DNA of 64,000 bases from Bidens hawaiensis (GCA_021521415.1 JAIQDT010005838.1:1-64000); one strand, 5' to 3'. Numbered from the stretch's first letter, positions 25,094 through 36,311 are shown. Notes: generated from the letters alone by a model not told the origin. Numbers and translations: made by a program.

Positions 25094-26509
25094 TGTTGGG
25101 GCACAAATTTTCAGTATCCTCAGCAATTATTATATTCAGAATGAATTCAGGATGCAGTATCTCCAGAGGCGACAGGTATCCTAATTACATTATATAACTA
25201 TCCTAAAGATATATGAGATCATGACAGACTAAAAAGATACCTGCTGAGTCTTATTCACGGCATCATGGAAGTCAACATCGTGCACAGGAATGGATTCACT
25301 GGTCTCTTGACTCTTCCGCTTCTTAGAGCCCTATGCGTGGCTGCCTTCAGGTCGAGGGATAGAGCTGGGGACATGTTCCTTCTTGATAGTGCTTCGGGTG
25401 GATACCATGCTATCAATATCTTTAAGAGCAAAATCAGTGCAGACTTGCCTACAAATACACAGGTTAGTATCTCTGATCCTTAAAAATCGCACTAACATCT
25501 CAAATGTTTCTTACCAGACATAACGAAACTCGAGGACGGAGATGGTTCTTGAAAACTTGACTGAAGATAAAACGTCATCTCTTCCTCGTCAATAAGAAAG
25601 GAGTCAAGCTTATCCTCTGTTTCTCTAGTGGGAGAAGCGATCTCAAAGAACTTCAAAGCTGCAAAAAACAAAAGAAAACACGTCAGTCACAAAAGATATC
25701 ATTATATATTCAAGATACAGTATCCTACTTTTGGAAACCCAGAGATAAGGAAGAGTATTGGGCTGTGGAAGAGAATCTCTCCTAACAAAGAAAAATTTTC
25801 TCTTCCACTGATCATTATTCTGGGTGTTTTTCAAAACTAACGGAGATCGATCGGACTTAATTTTTAGTAGATATCTTTAAGACCCGTGGCTGCGAAGGTC
25901 ATACACTGAAGCAAGCTCCGAGAGGGTAAGGTCGAGGGCATGGTCAGCAATTAATCTCTCTAAAACAAACAAGGTCCTCCAAACCATAGGCATAGTTTAG
26001 GCGTAACTGAGACCTGTTTTGGAAAAGAACTCACTGGTAAAGGCAGGAAATGGGTAAGAAAAACCGATTTTGAAGCAAAAACGGGAAGCAAATACAGGTT
26101 TTTGAAACAAAATCGGAAGATAAAGCGGCATAAAAAGGCCGGAAGACGATTCCAGCAGGAAAGCAACCCCGAGACCGAAGGCTCGCAATATCGGTGTTTC
26201 CAAAAATACATATCTCATTCGCAGGATTTGTGAGGAGATTCTGACACACGAAATCCTCGATACTGGAAGGAGAAAGTTTTGGACTCATGGTTTCGTTAAG
26301 ATAAGGAGAAGAAAGGAGTTACCTGGATAGAGGAGAAGATGAGATAAATATCACTTATCTGGGTAGTTATATGGACGGCCTAGGGTTTGCTGAGTCATGA
26401 GAGCGGCGGGCACGTGCATTAAAGATCCACCACACAAAATTTAAAATTCAAATTTCAAAAATTTTGCAGCTGTAATACATATCTACAGCCGATAAAATTT
26501 GGGGACAAT
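25094..26509 (+). mobile_element. Truncated LTR plus duplicated 3' interior of element 4
   Basis: 25094-25200 matches the first 107 bp of the two full LTRs. At about 25198 it joins directly to sequence that matches 34415-35728, with only small differences, up to the purine stretch AATTTGGGGACAAT before the LTR at 26510. This copy therefore contains exons 2-4 and the upstream block of the antisense gene, but not its last exon. The splice sites bounding those exons are retained. Confidence 0.92.
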
Positions 26510-27098
26510 TGTTGGGGCACGGATTTTCAGTATCCTCAGCAATTATTATATTCAGAATGAATTCAGGATAAAGTATCTCCAGAGGCGACAGGTATCCTAA
26601 TTACATTATATAACTAACACAGTGTTAGCTACTTTCTTTATTTACCAGGTCAAATACCGTTGCCATGATCTCCCGAAGACTCGCACTTGCTGTTATTAGA
26701 GTGTGACCGATAAGGAAACGTGCTGATTAGAAGAATTAATGGCTAATTGGACTCATTCTAAAGTTTCCTTAAATATAGGGCACATTGTTAGCTTTATTTT
26801 TTTTGTATAAATAGAGTCTAGCTCGGATCACAAAACACACACTCTAGCACTCGAGAACTTACTAGTACTCGCTCTCATTGTAATCACGATTCGATCAAGC
26901 TCCACCACTTGTAATCACTTTGTTATTAATAAATCGGTGGTGATAGTGTTCACCACCCGGGTTTTTTTCTTGTTATCCTTAGGAGAACAGGGTTTTTCCT
27001 CGCAACAAATCTCTGTGTTCAAGCCGTTTTTACAAGCACCTTATCCCATTTTACTAATTTGGTTGTAAAATCACTATTGTCAATTTTTAACCAAAACA
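26510..27098 (+). mobile_element. Element 4 5' LTR of the coding unit (589 bp)
   Basis: It runs TGTTGGGG to CCAAAACA. A TATA-like TGTATAAATAG lies at about 26814-26824. By eye it differs from the LTR at 35729 by about twenty substitutions and a few short indels. Confidence 0.93.
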
Positions 27099-27100
27099 AT

Positions 27101-27119
27101 TTGGCGCCCACCTTGGGGC
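27101..27119 (+). other. Element 4 primer-binding site
   Basis: TTGGCGCCCACCTTGGGGC starts two bases after the LTR end. This TGGCGCC-type PBS is usual for Tat/Athila-group gypsy elements. I did not assign the tRNA. Confidence 0.8.
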
Positions 27120-27183
27120 AAACGGTGCTTTAATCCATCAAAAACTGTTTGCTTCATACTCAATCATTTTTCATCCTTTCATT

Positions 27184-28996
27184 ATGGCCTCACAACCAAA
27201 AACCAGCTCAGTATTTGCTCCGGTGGTCACCTCTGCTTCGAATGTCAACCCAGGACCTCCACCAGTGCCAAAGAAGAACGCTCAACCCAGAGGAGAACTT
27301 CCACCATACGTGGGATCCTCTACACGGGTAGACCCGGTTATTTCTAACAATGATATTTTTGCTTTAATGAAACAGGTCAAAACTCACATGGAGCAGCAAG
27401 AGAAGACCAGCTCAAGGCTATTCAAGGAGATTGAAGAGATCAAAAAGAAACCAGGGCAGGAGGCCACTCCAATCATGCCCAGGGTCCTTGACTTTGATTC
27501 TCCAGGATCATCTATCCTCCAGAATCCCGGATCTTTGGGGACACAATCAACAAGGATTCCATCTCAGCAGCTGTCAGGATACTGGGGAACTTTTCCTTCG
27601 GTATCCTCGGAGTTACCCAAACCAACGAGGCTAGAACCTATCAACATGCAGCCTCATTCAACCATGCCAACCGACATATTCTCGTCAGGGTCTCCCGTGA
27701 TATCCTCTGAAGTGCACATTAGAGATGATATCCCTATGCAGGCATCACCTTATCCTGAGAATACCATCAATGGAGGAACTAGCCATCAAGGCTCAGGATA
27801 TCAGAGGCCTAACCAAGATCTTGGTAACGGTTTACTTAATCCTAATTTATACACTAACCGTGGATCTGTGCAGGATAAGGGGATATCCCCTGATATAGCC
27901 AAGGAATTACAGAAAATGAAGGATATGATTTCCAGTATCCTAGGGATAATCCGTCCCATAGCTGAAGTTCCGGTAGGCAGTCACAAATTATCCAGGTTCA
28001 CATGGCCCATATGCGACGTGGAAATCCCCAGTAATTCCAGACACCCAACATGAAACTTTATGACGGCACTACGGATCCTGAGGAGCATGTAGCTCAATAC
28101 AGAGAAAAGATGGAGATCAACCCTATCCCTGTAGAAATCAAAGAAGCCTGTCTATGTAAAGGGTTTGGTTCAACACTAACAGGGCTGGCCCTCAAATGGT
28201 TATTAAGTATTCCTCCCAATACTATCACTTCCTTTGCTCATTTAATTAACTTGTTTAATAATCAATTTTCTTGTAGTAGATCTTTTGAGAAAATGACAGG
28301 TGATTTATATAGAATTGTTCAGCATAACAATGAATCCCTAAGGGATTACATAATCAGATTTAGCAGGGAAGCTTTGGAAATCCCCCACCTTGATATGGCA
28401 GCTGCTGTTGAATCCTTCAAGATGGGACTTAGGAAGGATTCTCCTTTCTACGACGACCTCGTCATGACTCCATGCAGGAATCTTGATGAAGTCAGAAACA
28501 GCGCATTGAGATACATCCGGCTGGAGGATGACAAAAATGCACACGGAAGTTTGGTTATCCAGAAGTATGAGTCTACCAACAGGAAATCAGACTCTCCCCA
28601 AAAGTTCTTTAGGCCGAAGCCTTATTCCAAGCAGGATAATCCCAAGATCAACGCTGTGAAAAAAGACAAAGATGACGAAGAATATCCTAAAATATCCAAT
28701 ATTGCTTTAACCTAGATATTGGTGGTGTAATTTTTGCCATGCAGGATCTAGGTGACAAGGCTAGATGGCCTAAGAAGAATGAGAAGCCCGGATCCAACAA
28801 AGACAAGTCAAAATGGTGTGCATTCCATGAAGATTTTGGTCATCGGACGGACGATTGTATAGCACTCCGGAAAGAGATAGGATACCTTCTCAGTAAGGGA
28901 CATCTGAAGGAACTGTTTGGAAAAAATAAGAACAAGAGTCAGGATCCTGTCAAGATACCTGAAAGGGCACCTTCTCCACCACTCGGAGCTAGGTAG
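27184..28996 (+). pseudogene. Element 4 gag
   Basis: The ATG at 27184 opens a 289-codon frame rich in Pro, Ser and Gln. It ends at 28053 by a frameshift near 28030-28050. The Retrotrans_gag core follows at 28050-28715, with KLYDGTTDPEEHVAQYREKM, ALKWLLSIPPNTITSF and FSREALEIPHLDMAAAVESF. After a stop at 28713-28715, a separate open stretch (28739-28996) carries WCAFHEDFGHRTDDC, the C-x2-H-x4-H-x4-C knuckle typical of Tat-type Gag. Gag would form the particle and bind RNA. This copy has at least one frameshift and one stop, so a full-length product is unlikely. Confidence 0.9.
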
Positions 28997-29089
28997 TATC
29001 CTTTATCTCGGGAGGATCTTACATCTGCGGGACCTCATATTCAGCAGCCAAGAAACATTCCAGAGAAACGAAGATGGACAACGGAGAAA

Positions 29090-29463
29090 GACCTCTCCGT
29101 ACTTCCACATTGATAACTTAAAGGATCATATCCTTCGATGAGGAGGATGGATGTGGCCTTGTGGATCCCAACCACGACGGTTTGGTAATCACTTTATGTA
29201 TAGCTAACTGTTTTGTACGCTGGATACTCATTGATGGAGGAAGCTCTGTAAACATTATCCAGATGGATGCCTTGAAGAAAATGGATATCCCAGAAACGGA
29301 AATTATCCCGAAATCCTCAATCCTTGTCGGATTTAGTGGCAAAACCAAGAACACCTTGGGAGAAATCAAACTTCCAATATATATTGAGGGAACTAACTCC
29401 CTACAAAAGTTTTGCGTTATTGATTCTCTGTCTTGTTGTAATGTAATTTTAGGCAGGATGTAA
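29090..29463 (+). pseudogene. Element 4 aspartic protease
   Basis: The frame can be followed from FDEEDGCGLVDPNHDGLV into WILIDGGSSVNI, which carries the catalytic Asp of retroviral-type pepsins in the DGGSS form common in Tat/Athila elements. The second half reads GFSGKTKNTLGEI and NVILGR. It then stops at 29463, and the usual stretch between protease and RT is largely missing before RT begins at about 29475. Confidence 0.88.
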
Positions 29464-29474
29464 AGGAAGTATCT

Positions 29475-30668
29475 TTGGATCCTCAGGATACTGAAGTCAA
29501 AGTATTGTTAGGATCAAGTATTCCTGAGGATATTGAGATGGAATTGATATCCTTTCTAAAGAAAAGAGCTTCTACCTTTGCCTGGAAACATGAAGATATG
29601 ACAGGTATCTCTAAATCTATAATCACTCCTAAACTTGGTATAGATAAATCTTTCAGGCCAGCACATCAAAACCAAAGGAAGTTTGCTCCTGAGAGAAACG
29701 CAATCATACAAGAAGAGGTGCAGAAGCTGCTCAAAACCAAGATGATAAGAGAAGTCCAATATCCTAGATGGTTGGCCAATCTAGTTGTTGTCCAGAAGAA
29801 AAATGGAAAATGGAGAGTGTGTGTGGACTTCACAGACTTGAATAAGGCCTGTCCAAAAGACCCATTCCCACTCCCGCACATTGACTCAATGGTGGATGCA
29901 ACTGCTGGCCACAAGCTGCAAAAATTTATGGACGCATCCTCAGGATTTCAACAGATTCAAATGGAGTTGAATCCAGCCAAGTGTCACTTTGGGGTCAAAG
30001 CAGGAAAATTCCTGGGATACGTGGTCACCAAGAGAGGAATAAAAGCAAGCCCAGAGCAGATCAAGGCTATCCTAGATATCAAATCACCAAGGAATGTCAA
30101 AGATGTCCAAAGGTCGACCGGAAGAATAACTGCTCTTAACAGATTCATCTCAAGATCTTCAGAGAAGTGTAAAGACTTCTATGATATCCTAAGGAAGAAT
30201 CAAAAGTTCGAATGGGGGGAGAAGCAAGAAAGGGCATTGGTATCCCTGAAGGAATACTTATCCTCAGCAACACTTCTAATGAAGCCAGTCGATGGTGAGC
30301 CTTTATCCCAATACTTAGCCTTTTCTGGGAGTGCAATCAGTGCCGTCTTGGTCAAGGATCATGAAGGTCAACAACATCTAATATATTATGTAAGTAAAAG
30401 TCTACTAGATGCTGAATCCAGGTATTCTTATCTTGAAAAGTTAATTTTAGCACTTATAATGGCTTCAACTAAACTAAGACATTATTTTGAAACTCATGCT
30501 ATACATGTAAAAACTAACTATCCTATTAAAGCTATTTTGAGAAAACCAGAAATGTCAGGTACGATGGCAAAATGGGCTGTAAAACTTAGTGCATATGATA
30601 TCTTATATGAGCCAAGGATAGCCATCAAGTCTCAAGAACTTGCCGACTTTGTGGCTGATTTTAGCTAG
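29475..30668 (+). pseudogene. Element 4 RT with internal deletion, plus first RNase H
   Basis: A continuous 397-codon frame. The fingers and palm begin normally with MIREVQYPRWLANLVVVQKK, GKWRVCVDFTDLNKACPKD and FPLPHIDSMVDATAGH. FMDASSGFQQIQMEL then passes straight into NPAKCHFGVKAGKFLGYVV (junction about 29960-29975). The segment that should carry FGLKNAGATYQ-type and YxDD-type motifs is absent, roughly 70 residues. The frame is preserved. The RT connection and RNase H then read GRITALNRFISRSSEKCKDF and IYYVSKSLLDAESRYSYLEK. It ends at a TAG in ADFVADFS*. Polymerase activity is not expected. Confidence 0.93.
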
Positions 30669-31200
30669 GATATACTTGAAGAAGTTGAAATGGAAGTTCA
30701 ACAATTGGAAGTCAAGGAAAGTTGGACCTTACATACTGACGTTGCCTCCAAAATAAAAGAGGAAGAGGTCTAGGTATCCTACTAAAATCGCCGCAGGGGG
30801 ACATAATACCTCTATCTATATCTTGTAAATTTCAGGCTACTAATAATGAGGCTAAATATGAAGCCTTAATAGCTGGATTACAGTTAGCTAACGATATGAA
30901 GGTCAGGTATCTTCAGGTTTATGTTGATTCTTTGTTACTAGCTAACCATTTTAATGGCTCTTATGAAGTGAATGCAGAAAACCTAGCAAAGTATTTAGAA
31001 ATAGTTAAGAAGTTAGCTATGTGTTTCGAAACATTTGATATAATATAGGTACCAAGGGAAGAGAACACTGAAGCAGATGCCTTAGCAAATTTGGCGTCAG
31101 CTCTCAAGATACCAGATGATATCAAGATACCCATCGTTCATATCTTGACTCCGGCAACAAAAGAGAACTATGAAATAATGGAGACTTCATAAACTGAAAA
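30669..31200 (+). pseudogene. Element 4 second (archaeal-type) RNase H
   Basis: After the TAG at 30666-30668 the sequence reads WTLHTDVAS, then shifts frame within about 30 bases to KRGRGLGILLKSPQGD and ATNNEAKYEALIAGLQLA, and later YLQVYVDSLLLANH and EADALANLASALKIP. These are the motifs of the additional RNase H that follows RT-RNase H in Tat-lineage elements. A further TAG at about 31046-31048 and a TAA at 31189 break it. Confidence 0.88.
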
Positions 31201-32440
31201 CTATTTGGTATCCTGGACCCATCCCATAATACGGTATCTCCAGGATAACGAGATCCTAGAAGGAGAGAATCCCAGAGCATTCCGAATGAAGGTAACCCAG
31301 TATATTATCCTAAATAATGTGTTATATAGAAAATCACTTGCAGGTCCATACTTGAGATGCTTGGAAAATCAAGAAGCACAAGAAGTTCTCAAGGATATAC
31401 ATGAAGGTGATTGTGGAAACCACACTGGGGGCAGGGCCTTAGAAGATACTAAGGACATGTTACTTCTGGCCAACAATGAAGAGAGATGCAATGAATTTCT
31501 CCAAGAAATGTGATGCTTGCCAAAGACATAGCAACATATTGCATCAACCAACTGAACCATTATATCCTATCATATCCCCATGGCCATTTATGAAATGGGG
31601 AATGGATATTGTGGGAAAGTTGCCCAAGGCTCCTGGCGGAAAGGTCTTTATGCTGGCCACGACAGATTACTTCTCCAAGTGGATCAAAGCAGAGGCATTC
31701 GCTCAAGTTAAAGAAAAGGATGTGATCTCATTCATCAAACGCAATATCCTGACAAGATTTGGTATCCTGGTGGAGATTGTTTGTGACAATGGCTCACAGT
31801 TCATCGGTAGTAGAACAACCAACTTTTGTGAAAGTTGGGGAATCAAGATGGTGACTTCAACTCCAGTACATCCTCAAGCTAACGATCAAGCAGAATCCAG
31901 TAACAAGATCATCATCAACAATCTGAAGAAGAAATTGGGATCCAAGAAAGGAAAATGGGCCGAAGAACTACCATTTGTTCTTTGGGCTGATAGAACCACT
32001 TCAAAAAATGCAACGGGAAAAACACCTTTCTCCTTGGTGTTTGGGGCCGAAGCTGTTATCCCTACAGAGATGGTGATCCCCACAGCAAGAACCAGCATCC
32101 AAGATATTGAGTCCAACAACCAAAGCCTTGCTGAAGACTTGGATACCATTGATGAACTCAGAGATCTCGCCAGGATCAGGATGGCGGCATACCAACAAAG
32201 AATAGCCAAGTCCTACAACAAGAATATCAGAATTCGAAGATTTCAAATAGGAGACATGCTGCTAAGAAAAGCATATCAGAATACCACTAACCCGGCAGAT
32301 GGAGCTAGCTCCTAAATGGGAAGGCCCTTACATGATTGAAGCCGAAGCCAGAAAAAGGGCCTACAGGTTAACCACTATGGAAGGTATTCCTATACCAAGA
32401 GCTTGGAATGCTATTCACCTTAAGGCATATTTTGGTTAAC
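31201..32440 (+). pseudogene. Element 4 integrase
   Basis: The N-terminal zinc-binding region (31205-31513) shows IHEGDCGNHTGGR, and CDACQRH follows in the next frame, so HHCC is complete across a frameshift at about 31450. The core is open at 31476-32315: [14 protein letters not shown] (first Asp), IVCDNGSQF (second Asp) and NDQAESSNKIIINNLKKKLG (Glu). A second frameshift near 32300 leads to LAPKWEGPYMIEAEARKRAY and AWNAIHLKAYFG, the usual C-terminus, ending about 32440. The catalytic residues are kept but the frame is not. Confidence 0.92.
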
Positions 32441-33889
32441 TGGTATGTTCGCATCCTCAGGATAAAGGTATGTTCCCTCATCTATTTTTACATTTTTTGA
32501 ACTTTATTATCTTTAAATCAAGTTTACTGATTTAAGCATCGGAGGAGTGTTAGCCAAGCTAACACCCACCCCTCATCAAGAGCTTAGTGTTTTGCAGTTA
32601 TCCAAAGGATATGTTATCTCGACAACAGTCAGAGGCTGATCACCTCCCACACGAATATGATATCCCTGATATCCCCCAAGGTTTAAAGGTCTTCACCTTT
32701 CCAACGAACGCCAGGGGCGCACGAAAACGATATCCCGGATATCTCAAAAGGTTCAAAGGTCTTCACCTTTCTAACGACGCCTGGAACGCACGATGATTCG
32801 GGTATAGTTCGAGGCAGGCTGACCAGACCAGCTGACAATCTGTCTGTTGTTGGCTATATACCGAATCCTTAAGATAAGTGGCAGACGTGTCACACATATG
32901 GTTTATGACATTTTCATGTTATCTAAGGTTTATAACACGTCTGTGTTATCTAAAGTCTTGGCATAATCATGCCCATGCGTTTGGGACCTTCCCTAGTTTT
33001 ATCCCAAGTATAGACATTTACATGTCTCTGAAATAAAGGCCTAGTCGCCAGTGAAAAGGCTTTATCGCCAATTAATGGGCTTCGCCGCCAGAATTGTCTA
33101 ACTTTGTTTTGATAGATCGCGAAATTTAAGAAGGTTACTAAGTTGCTTTTTAACTTAACAAAATCCCAGAAGCTTGATACTTAAAAAGATCAACGATTGG
33201 GGACATCACATGTAAGCCCATTAGATTTATAGATGATCTCCGCGAAGGTACTCTTTACACTTATTTTTATCGCTCGATTCATATTTCAAGGTATAATCTT
33301 TTGGCTTGATTATGATAACTCACACAAGGCATGAGGATACATTATCCTTTAAACATTTTTTATTGGTTCCTAATAATCCTTTTGATTATGTTTTCTAAAA
33401 ACTTATAATCATTAAAACATTTTATGATAAGGATACAATGTTTTATTAAAAGTCTTAAAGACATATAATCCTCAAAACGTTTGAGAGACATATTTTCAGG
33501 ATACGTTATCGCCAAAATGACTTGCTTCAGAAAATGAAAATAAGTAATATTTCAACTAAAACTTGTTCAGATAAGTTATGTAAAAATAACAGACATATTG
33601 AACACAATGCTTAAAGCCAAAAGATTACGTTATTACTAATCATAAGTGCAGGAAATTAAAAAATGCAACACCCGGGTTTCATCTTGAAAAGCCAAGATCC
33701 CTCCACCCAAATATTGCCAGATGTTCAAAAGTCAAGATAGCATGGGCTTCGTCTTGAAAAGTCAAGATCCATCCACCCATGTATCCTAATATCCTAAGCA
33801 TACTATTGTTCAAGACAGAAAAAAGTAAATTGTTCAACAACCATTACAACCCAACATCAATCCCATAAACAAACACATAAAAATTGGGC
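32441..33889 (+). other. Element 4 3' interior, noncoding part
   Basis: No coding sequence is supported. Two direct repeats of about 65 bp are visible at 32661-32725 and 32729-32795 (GATATCCC then AAGGTCTTCACCTTTC). Another pair lies at about 33670-33780 (CTTGAAAAG(C/T)CAAGATCC). TATCCT/AGGATA words are frequent. Confidence 0.7.
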
Positions 33890-35210
33890 TCAAGCCTTTT
33901 CTTTACCACTATCATCGCCCAATTGCACGTCGCCACCAATCACCTTCGCCGCTACCTTGGTCGCCACATCCACTGCCTCCTCCGCAACCTTCTCCACTCC
34001 GCTCGGACCAGCCTCCTCCACCGTTTCCCCATTCAGCTCAGCCAAGACCCTCTCCCAACCAGCTACATACCAAAAGGGAGTATCCAGACCAGCCTCCTTC
34101 GCTTCTTTAGCCATCCTGAGCCGGGGTTGAAATACGGAAACATCAGCAGATTTCTTAGCCCCCTCCATAGCCTCATAAACCTTCACCATGCATTCAGCTT
34201 CCTGATGGACCAATTCCTTCTTATCCATTGCCAGCTCCAATTTCACGTCGTCCAGCTCTTTAGTCTTCTTATCAAGGAGACTGGTCTTTGTGACCCTTAT
34301 CTTCATCAGTTCGGAGATACGAGTATGGGCTTCGTGGAGTTCAAGGCTCATGGCAGCAAACCGGGAGGAAAGATACTCAAGGCCCTACAAAGATAAAGGA
34401 TCCTCAATATAAATTATCCTAAAGATATATGAGATCATGACAGACTAAAAAGATACCTGCTGAGTCTTATTAACGGCATCATGGAAGTCAACATCATGCA
34501 CAAGAATGGATTCACTGGTCTCTTGACTCTTCCGCTTGTTAGAGCCCTTTGCGCGGCTGCCTTCAGGTCGAGGGATAGAGCTGGGTACATGTTCCTTCTT
34601 GATAGTGCTTCGGGTGGATACCATGCTGTCAATATCTTCAAGAGCAAAAGCAGAAGCAAACTTGCCTACAAATACACAGGTTAGTATCTCTGATCCTTAA
34701 AAATCACACTAACATCTCAAATGTTTCTTACCAGACATAACGGAACTCGAGGACGGAGATGGTTCTTGAAAACTTGACTGAAGAAACGTCCTCTCTTCCT
34801 CGTCAATAAGAAAGAAGGAGTCAAGCTTATCCTCTGTTTCTCTAGTGGGAGAAGCGATCTCAAAGAACATCAAAGCTGCAAAAAACAAAAGAAAAGACGT
34901 CAGTCACAAAAGATATCAGTATATATTCAAGATACAGTATCCTACTTTTGGAAACCCAGAGATAAGGAAGAGTATTGGGCTGTGGAAGTGAATCTCTCCT
35001 AACAAAGAAAAATTTTCTCTTCCACTGATCATTATTCTGGGTGTTTTTCAAAACTAACGGAGATCGACCGGACTTAATTTTTAGGAGATATCCTGGAGAC
35101 CCGTGGCTGCGAAGGTCATACACTGAAGCAAGCTCCGAGAGGGTAAGGTCGAGGGCATGGTCAGCAATTAATCTCTCTAAAACAAACAAGGTCCTCCAAA
35201 CCATGGGCAT
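33890..35210 (-). CDS. Spliced antisense gene in the 3' interior of element 4
   Basis: On the strand opposite gag-pol, four exon blocks join in phase across three GT-AG introns. Exons are 35210-34946, 34875-34732, 34665-34457 and 34384-33890 (stop). Introns are 70, 66 and 72 bp, and acceptors end TTTTTTGCAG, TTTGTAG and TTTGTAG. The joined frame is about 370 codons from an ATG at 35210. The first exon has a folded-domain look (LERLIADHALDLTLSELASV, WKRKFFFVRRDSLP). The third exon is basic (GSRAKGSNKRKSQETSE, a possible nuclear signal). The last, 164 codons, is charged and coiled-coil-like (ELMKIRVTKTSLLDKKTKEL) with an Ala/Val/Glu-rich tail. Extra open frames, some antisense, are known for Tat-lineage gypsy elements. 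Its function is unknown to me. Confidence 0.75.
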
Positions 35211-35507
35211 AGTTTAGGCATAACTGAGACCTGTTTTGGAATGAACTCACTGGTAAAGGCAGGAAATGGGTAAGAAAAACCTATTTTGAACGGAAAAAAA
35301 CGGGAAGCAAATACAGGTTTTTGAAACAAAATCGGAAGAAAAAGCAGCATCAAAAGGCTGGAAGATGGTTCCAGCAGGAAAGCGACCCCGAGACTGATGG
35401 CTCGCAATGTCGGTGTTTCCAAAAATACATATCTCATTCGCAGGATTTGCGAGGAGATTCTGACACACGAAATCCTCAATACCGGAAGGAGAAAGTTTTG
35501 GACTCAT
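35211..35507 (-). pseudogene. 5' coding block of the antisense gene, disrupted
   Basis: From ATG 35507 the minus strand reads SPKLSPSGIEDFVCQNLLA and then loses its natural frame. The likely continuation (FASRFFPFKIGFSYPFPAFT) is in the next frame and is shifted again near 35240 by one base, relative to the duplicate copy at 25997-26288. Both copies share a TAA just before the ATG of the next block (SYA*TMPMVW). The first exon is therefore probably broken in both copies. Its original splice structure cannot be settled from one sequence. Confidence 0.55.
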
Positions 35508-35728
35508 GGTTTTGTTAAGATAAGGAGAAGAAAGGAGTTACCTGGATAGAAGAGAAGATGAGATAAATATCACTTATCTAGGTAGTTATATGGACGACCT
35601 AGGGTTTGGTGAGTCATGAGAGCGGCGGACGCGTGCATTATAGATCCACCACACAAAATTTAAATTTCAAATTTCAAAAATTTTATAACTGTAATACATA
35701 TCTACAGCCGATTAAATTTGGGGACAAT

Positions 35729-36311
35729 TGTTGGGGCACGGATTTTCAGTATCCTCAGCAATTATTAAATTCAGAATGAATTCAGGATGCAGTATCTCCA
35801 GAGGCGACAGGTATCCTAATTACATTATATAACTAACACATTGTCATCTACTTTCTTTATTTACCAGGTCAAATACCATTGCCATGATCTCCCGAAGACT
35901 CGCACTTGTTGTTATTAGAGCGTGACCGATAAGGAAACGTGCTGATTAGAAGAATTAACGGCTAATTGGACTCATTCTAAAGTTTCCTTAAATATAGGGC
36001 ATATTGTTAGCTTTATTTTTTGTATAAATAGAGTCTAGCTCGGATCACAAAACACACACTCTAGCACTCGAGAACTTACTAGTACTCGCTATCATTGTAA
36101 TCACGATTCGATCAAGCTCCACCACTTGTAATCACTATTAATAAATCGGTTGTGATAGTTTTCACCACCCGGGGTTTTTTTCTTGTTATCCCAAGGATAA
36201 CAGGGTTTTTCCTTGCAACAAATCTCTGTATTCAAGCCGTTTTTACAAGCACCTTGTCCCATTTTACTAATTTGGTTGTAAAATCACTATTGTCAATTTT
36301 TGAACAAAACA
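35729..36311 (+). mobile_element. Element 4 3' LTR (583 bp)
   Basis: Preceded by the purine-rich AAATTTGGGGACAAT, it starts TGTTGGGGCAC and ends GAACAAAACA. A TATA-like TGTATAAATA lies at 36021-36030. It is followed by the ATACG duplication. Confidence 0.93.

Larger units (their letters stand above)
25094..36311 (+). mobile_element. Element 4: Tat-like Ty3/gypsy retrotransposon with three LTR copies
   Basis: The outer ends are TGTTGGGGCAC and TTTTTGAACAAAACA, flanked by ATACG (25089-25093 and 36312-36316). The order inside is a truncated LTR (25094-25200), a copy of the 3' interior (25201-26509), a full LTR (26510-27098), the main interior with gag-pol (27099-35728) and a full LTR (35729-36311). 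Two RNase H domains and an antisense gene in the 3' interior point to the Tat lineage of Ty3/gypsy. The lineage is an inference from domain order. Confidence 0.92.

Noticed and set aside
25265..25483. Plus-strand frames within the duplicated 3' interior (also 34481-34684)
   Set aside because: They are shadows of exon 4 of the antisense gene. The minus strand has the splice sites and phase agreement.
33884..34396. 170-codon plus-strand frame opposite the last antisense exon
   Set aside because: It has His/Leu/Ser-rich composition with no domain. The minus-strand reading is supported by intron phase and a coiled coil.
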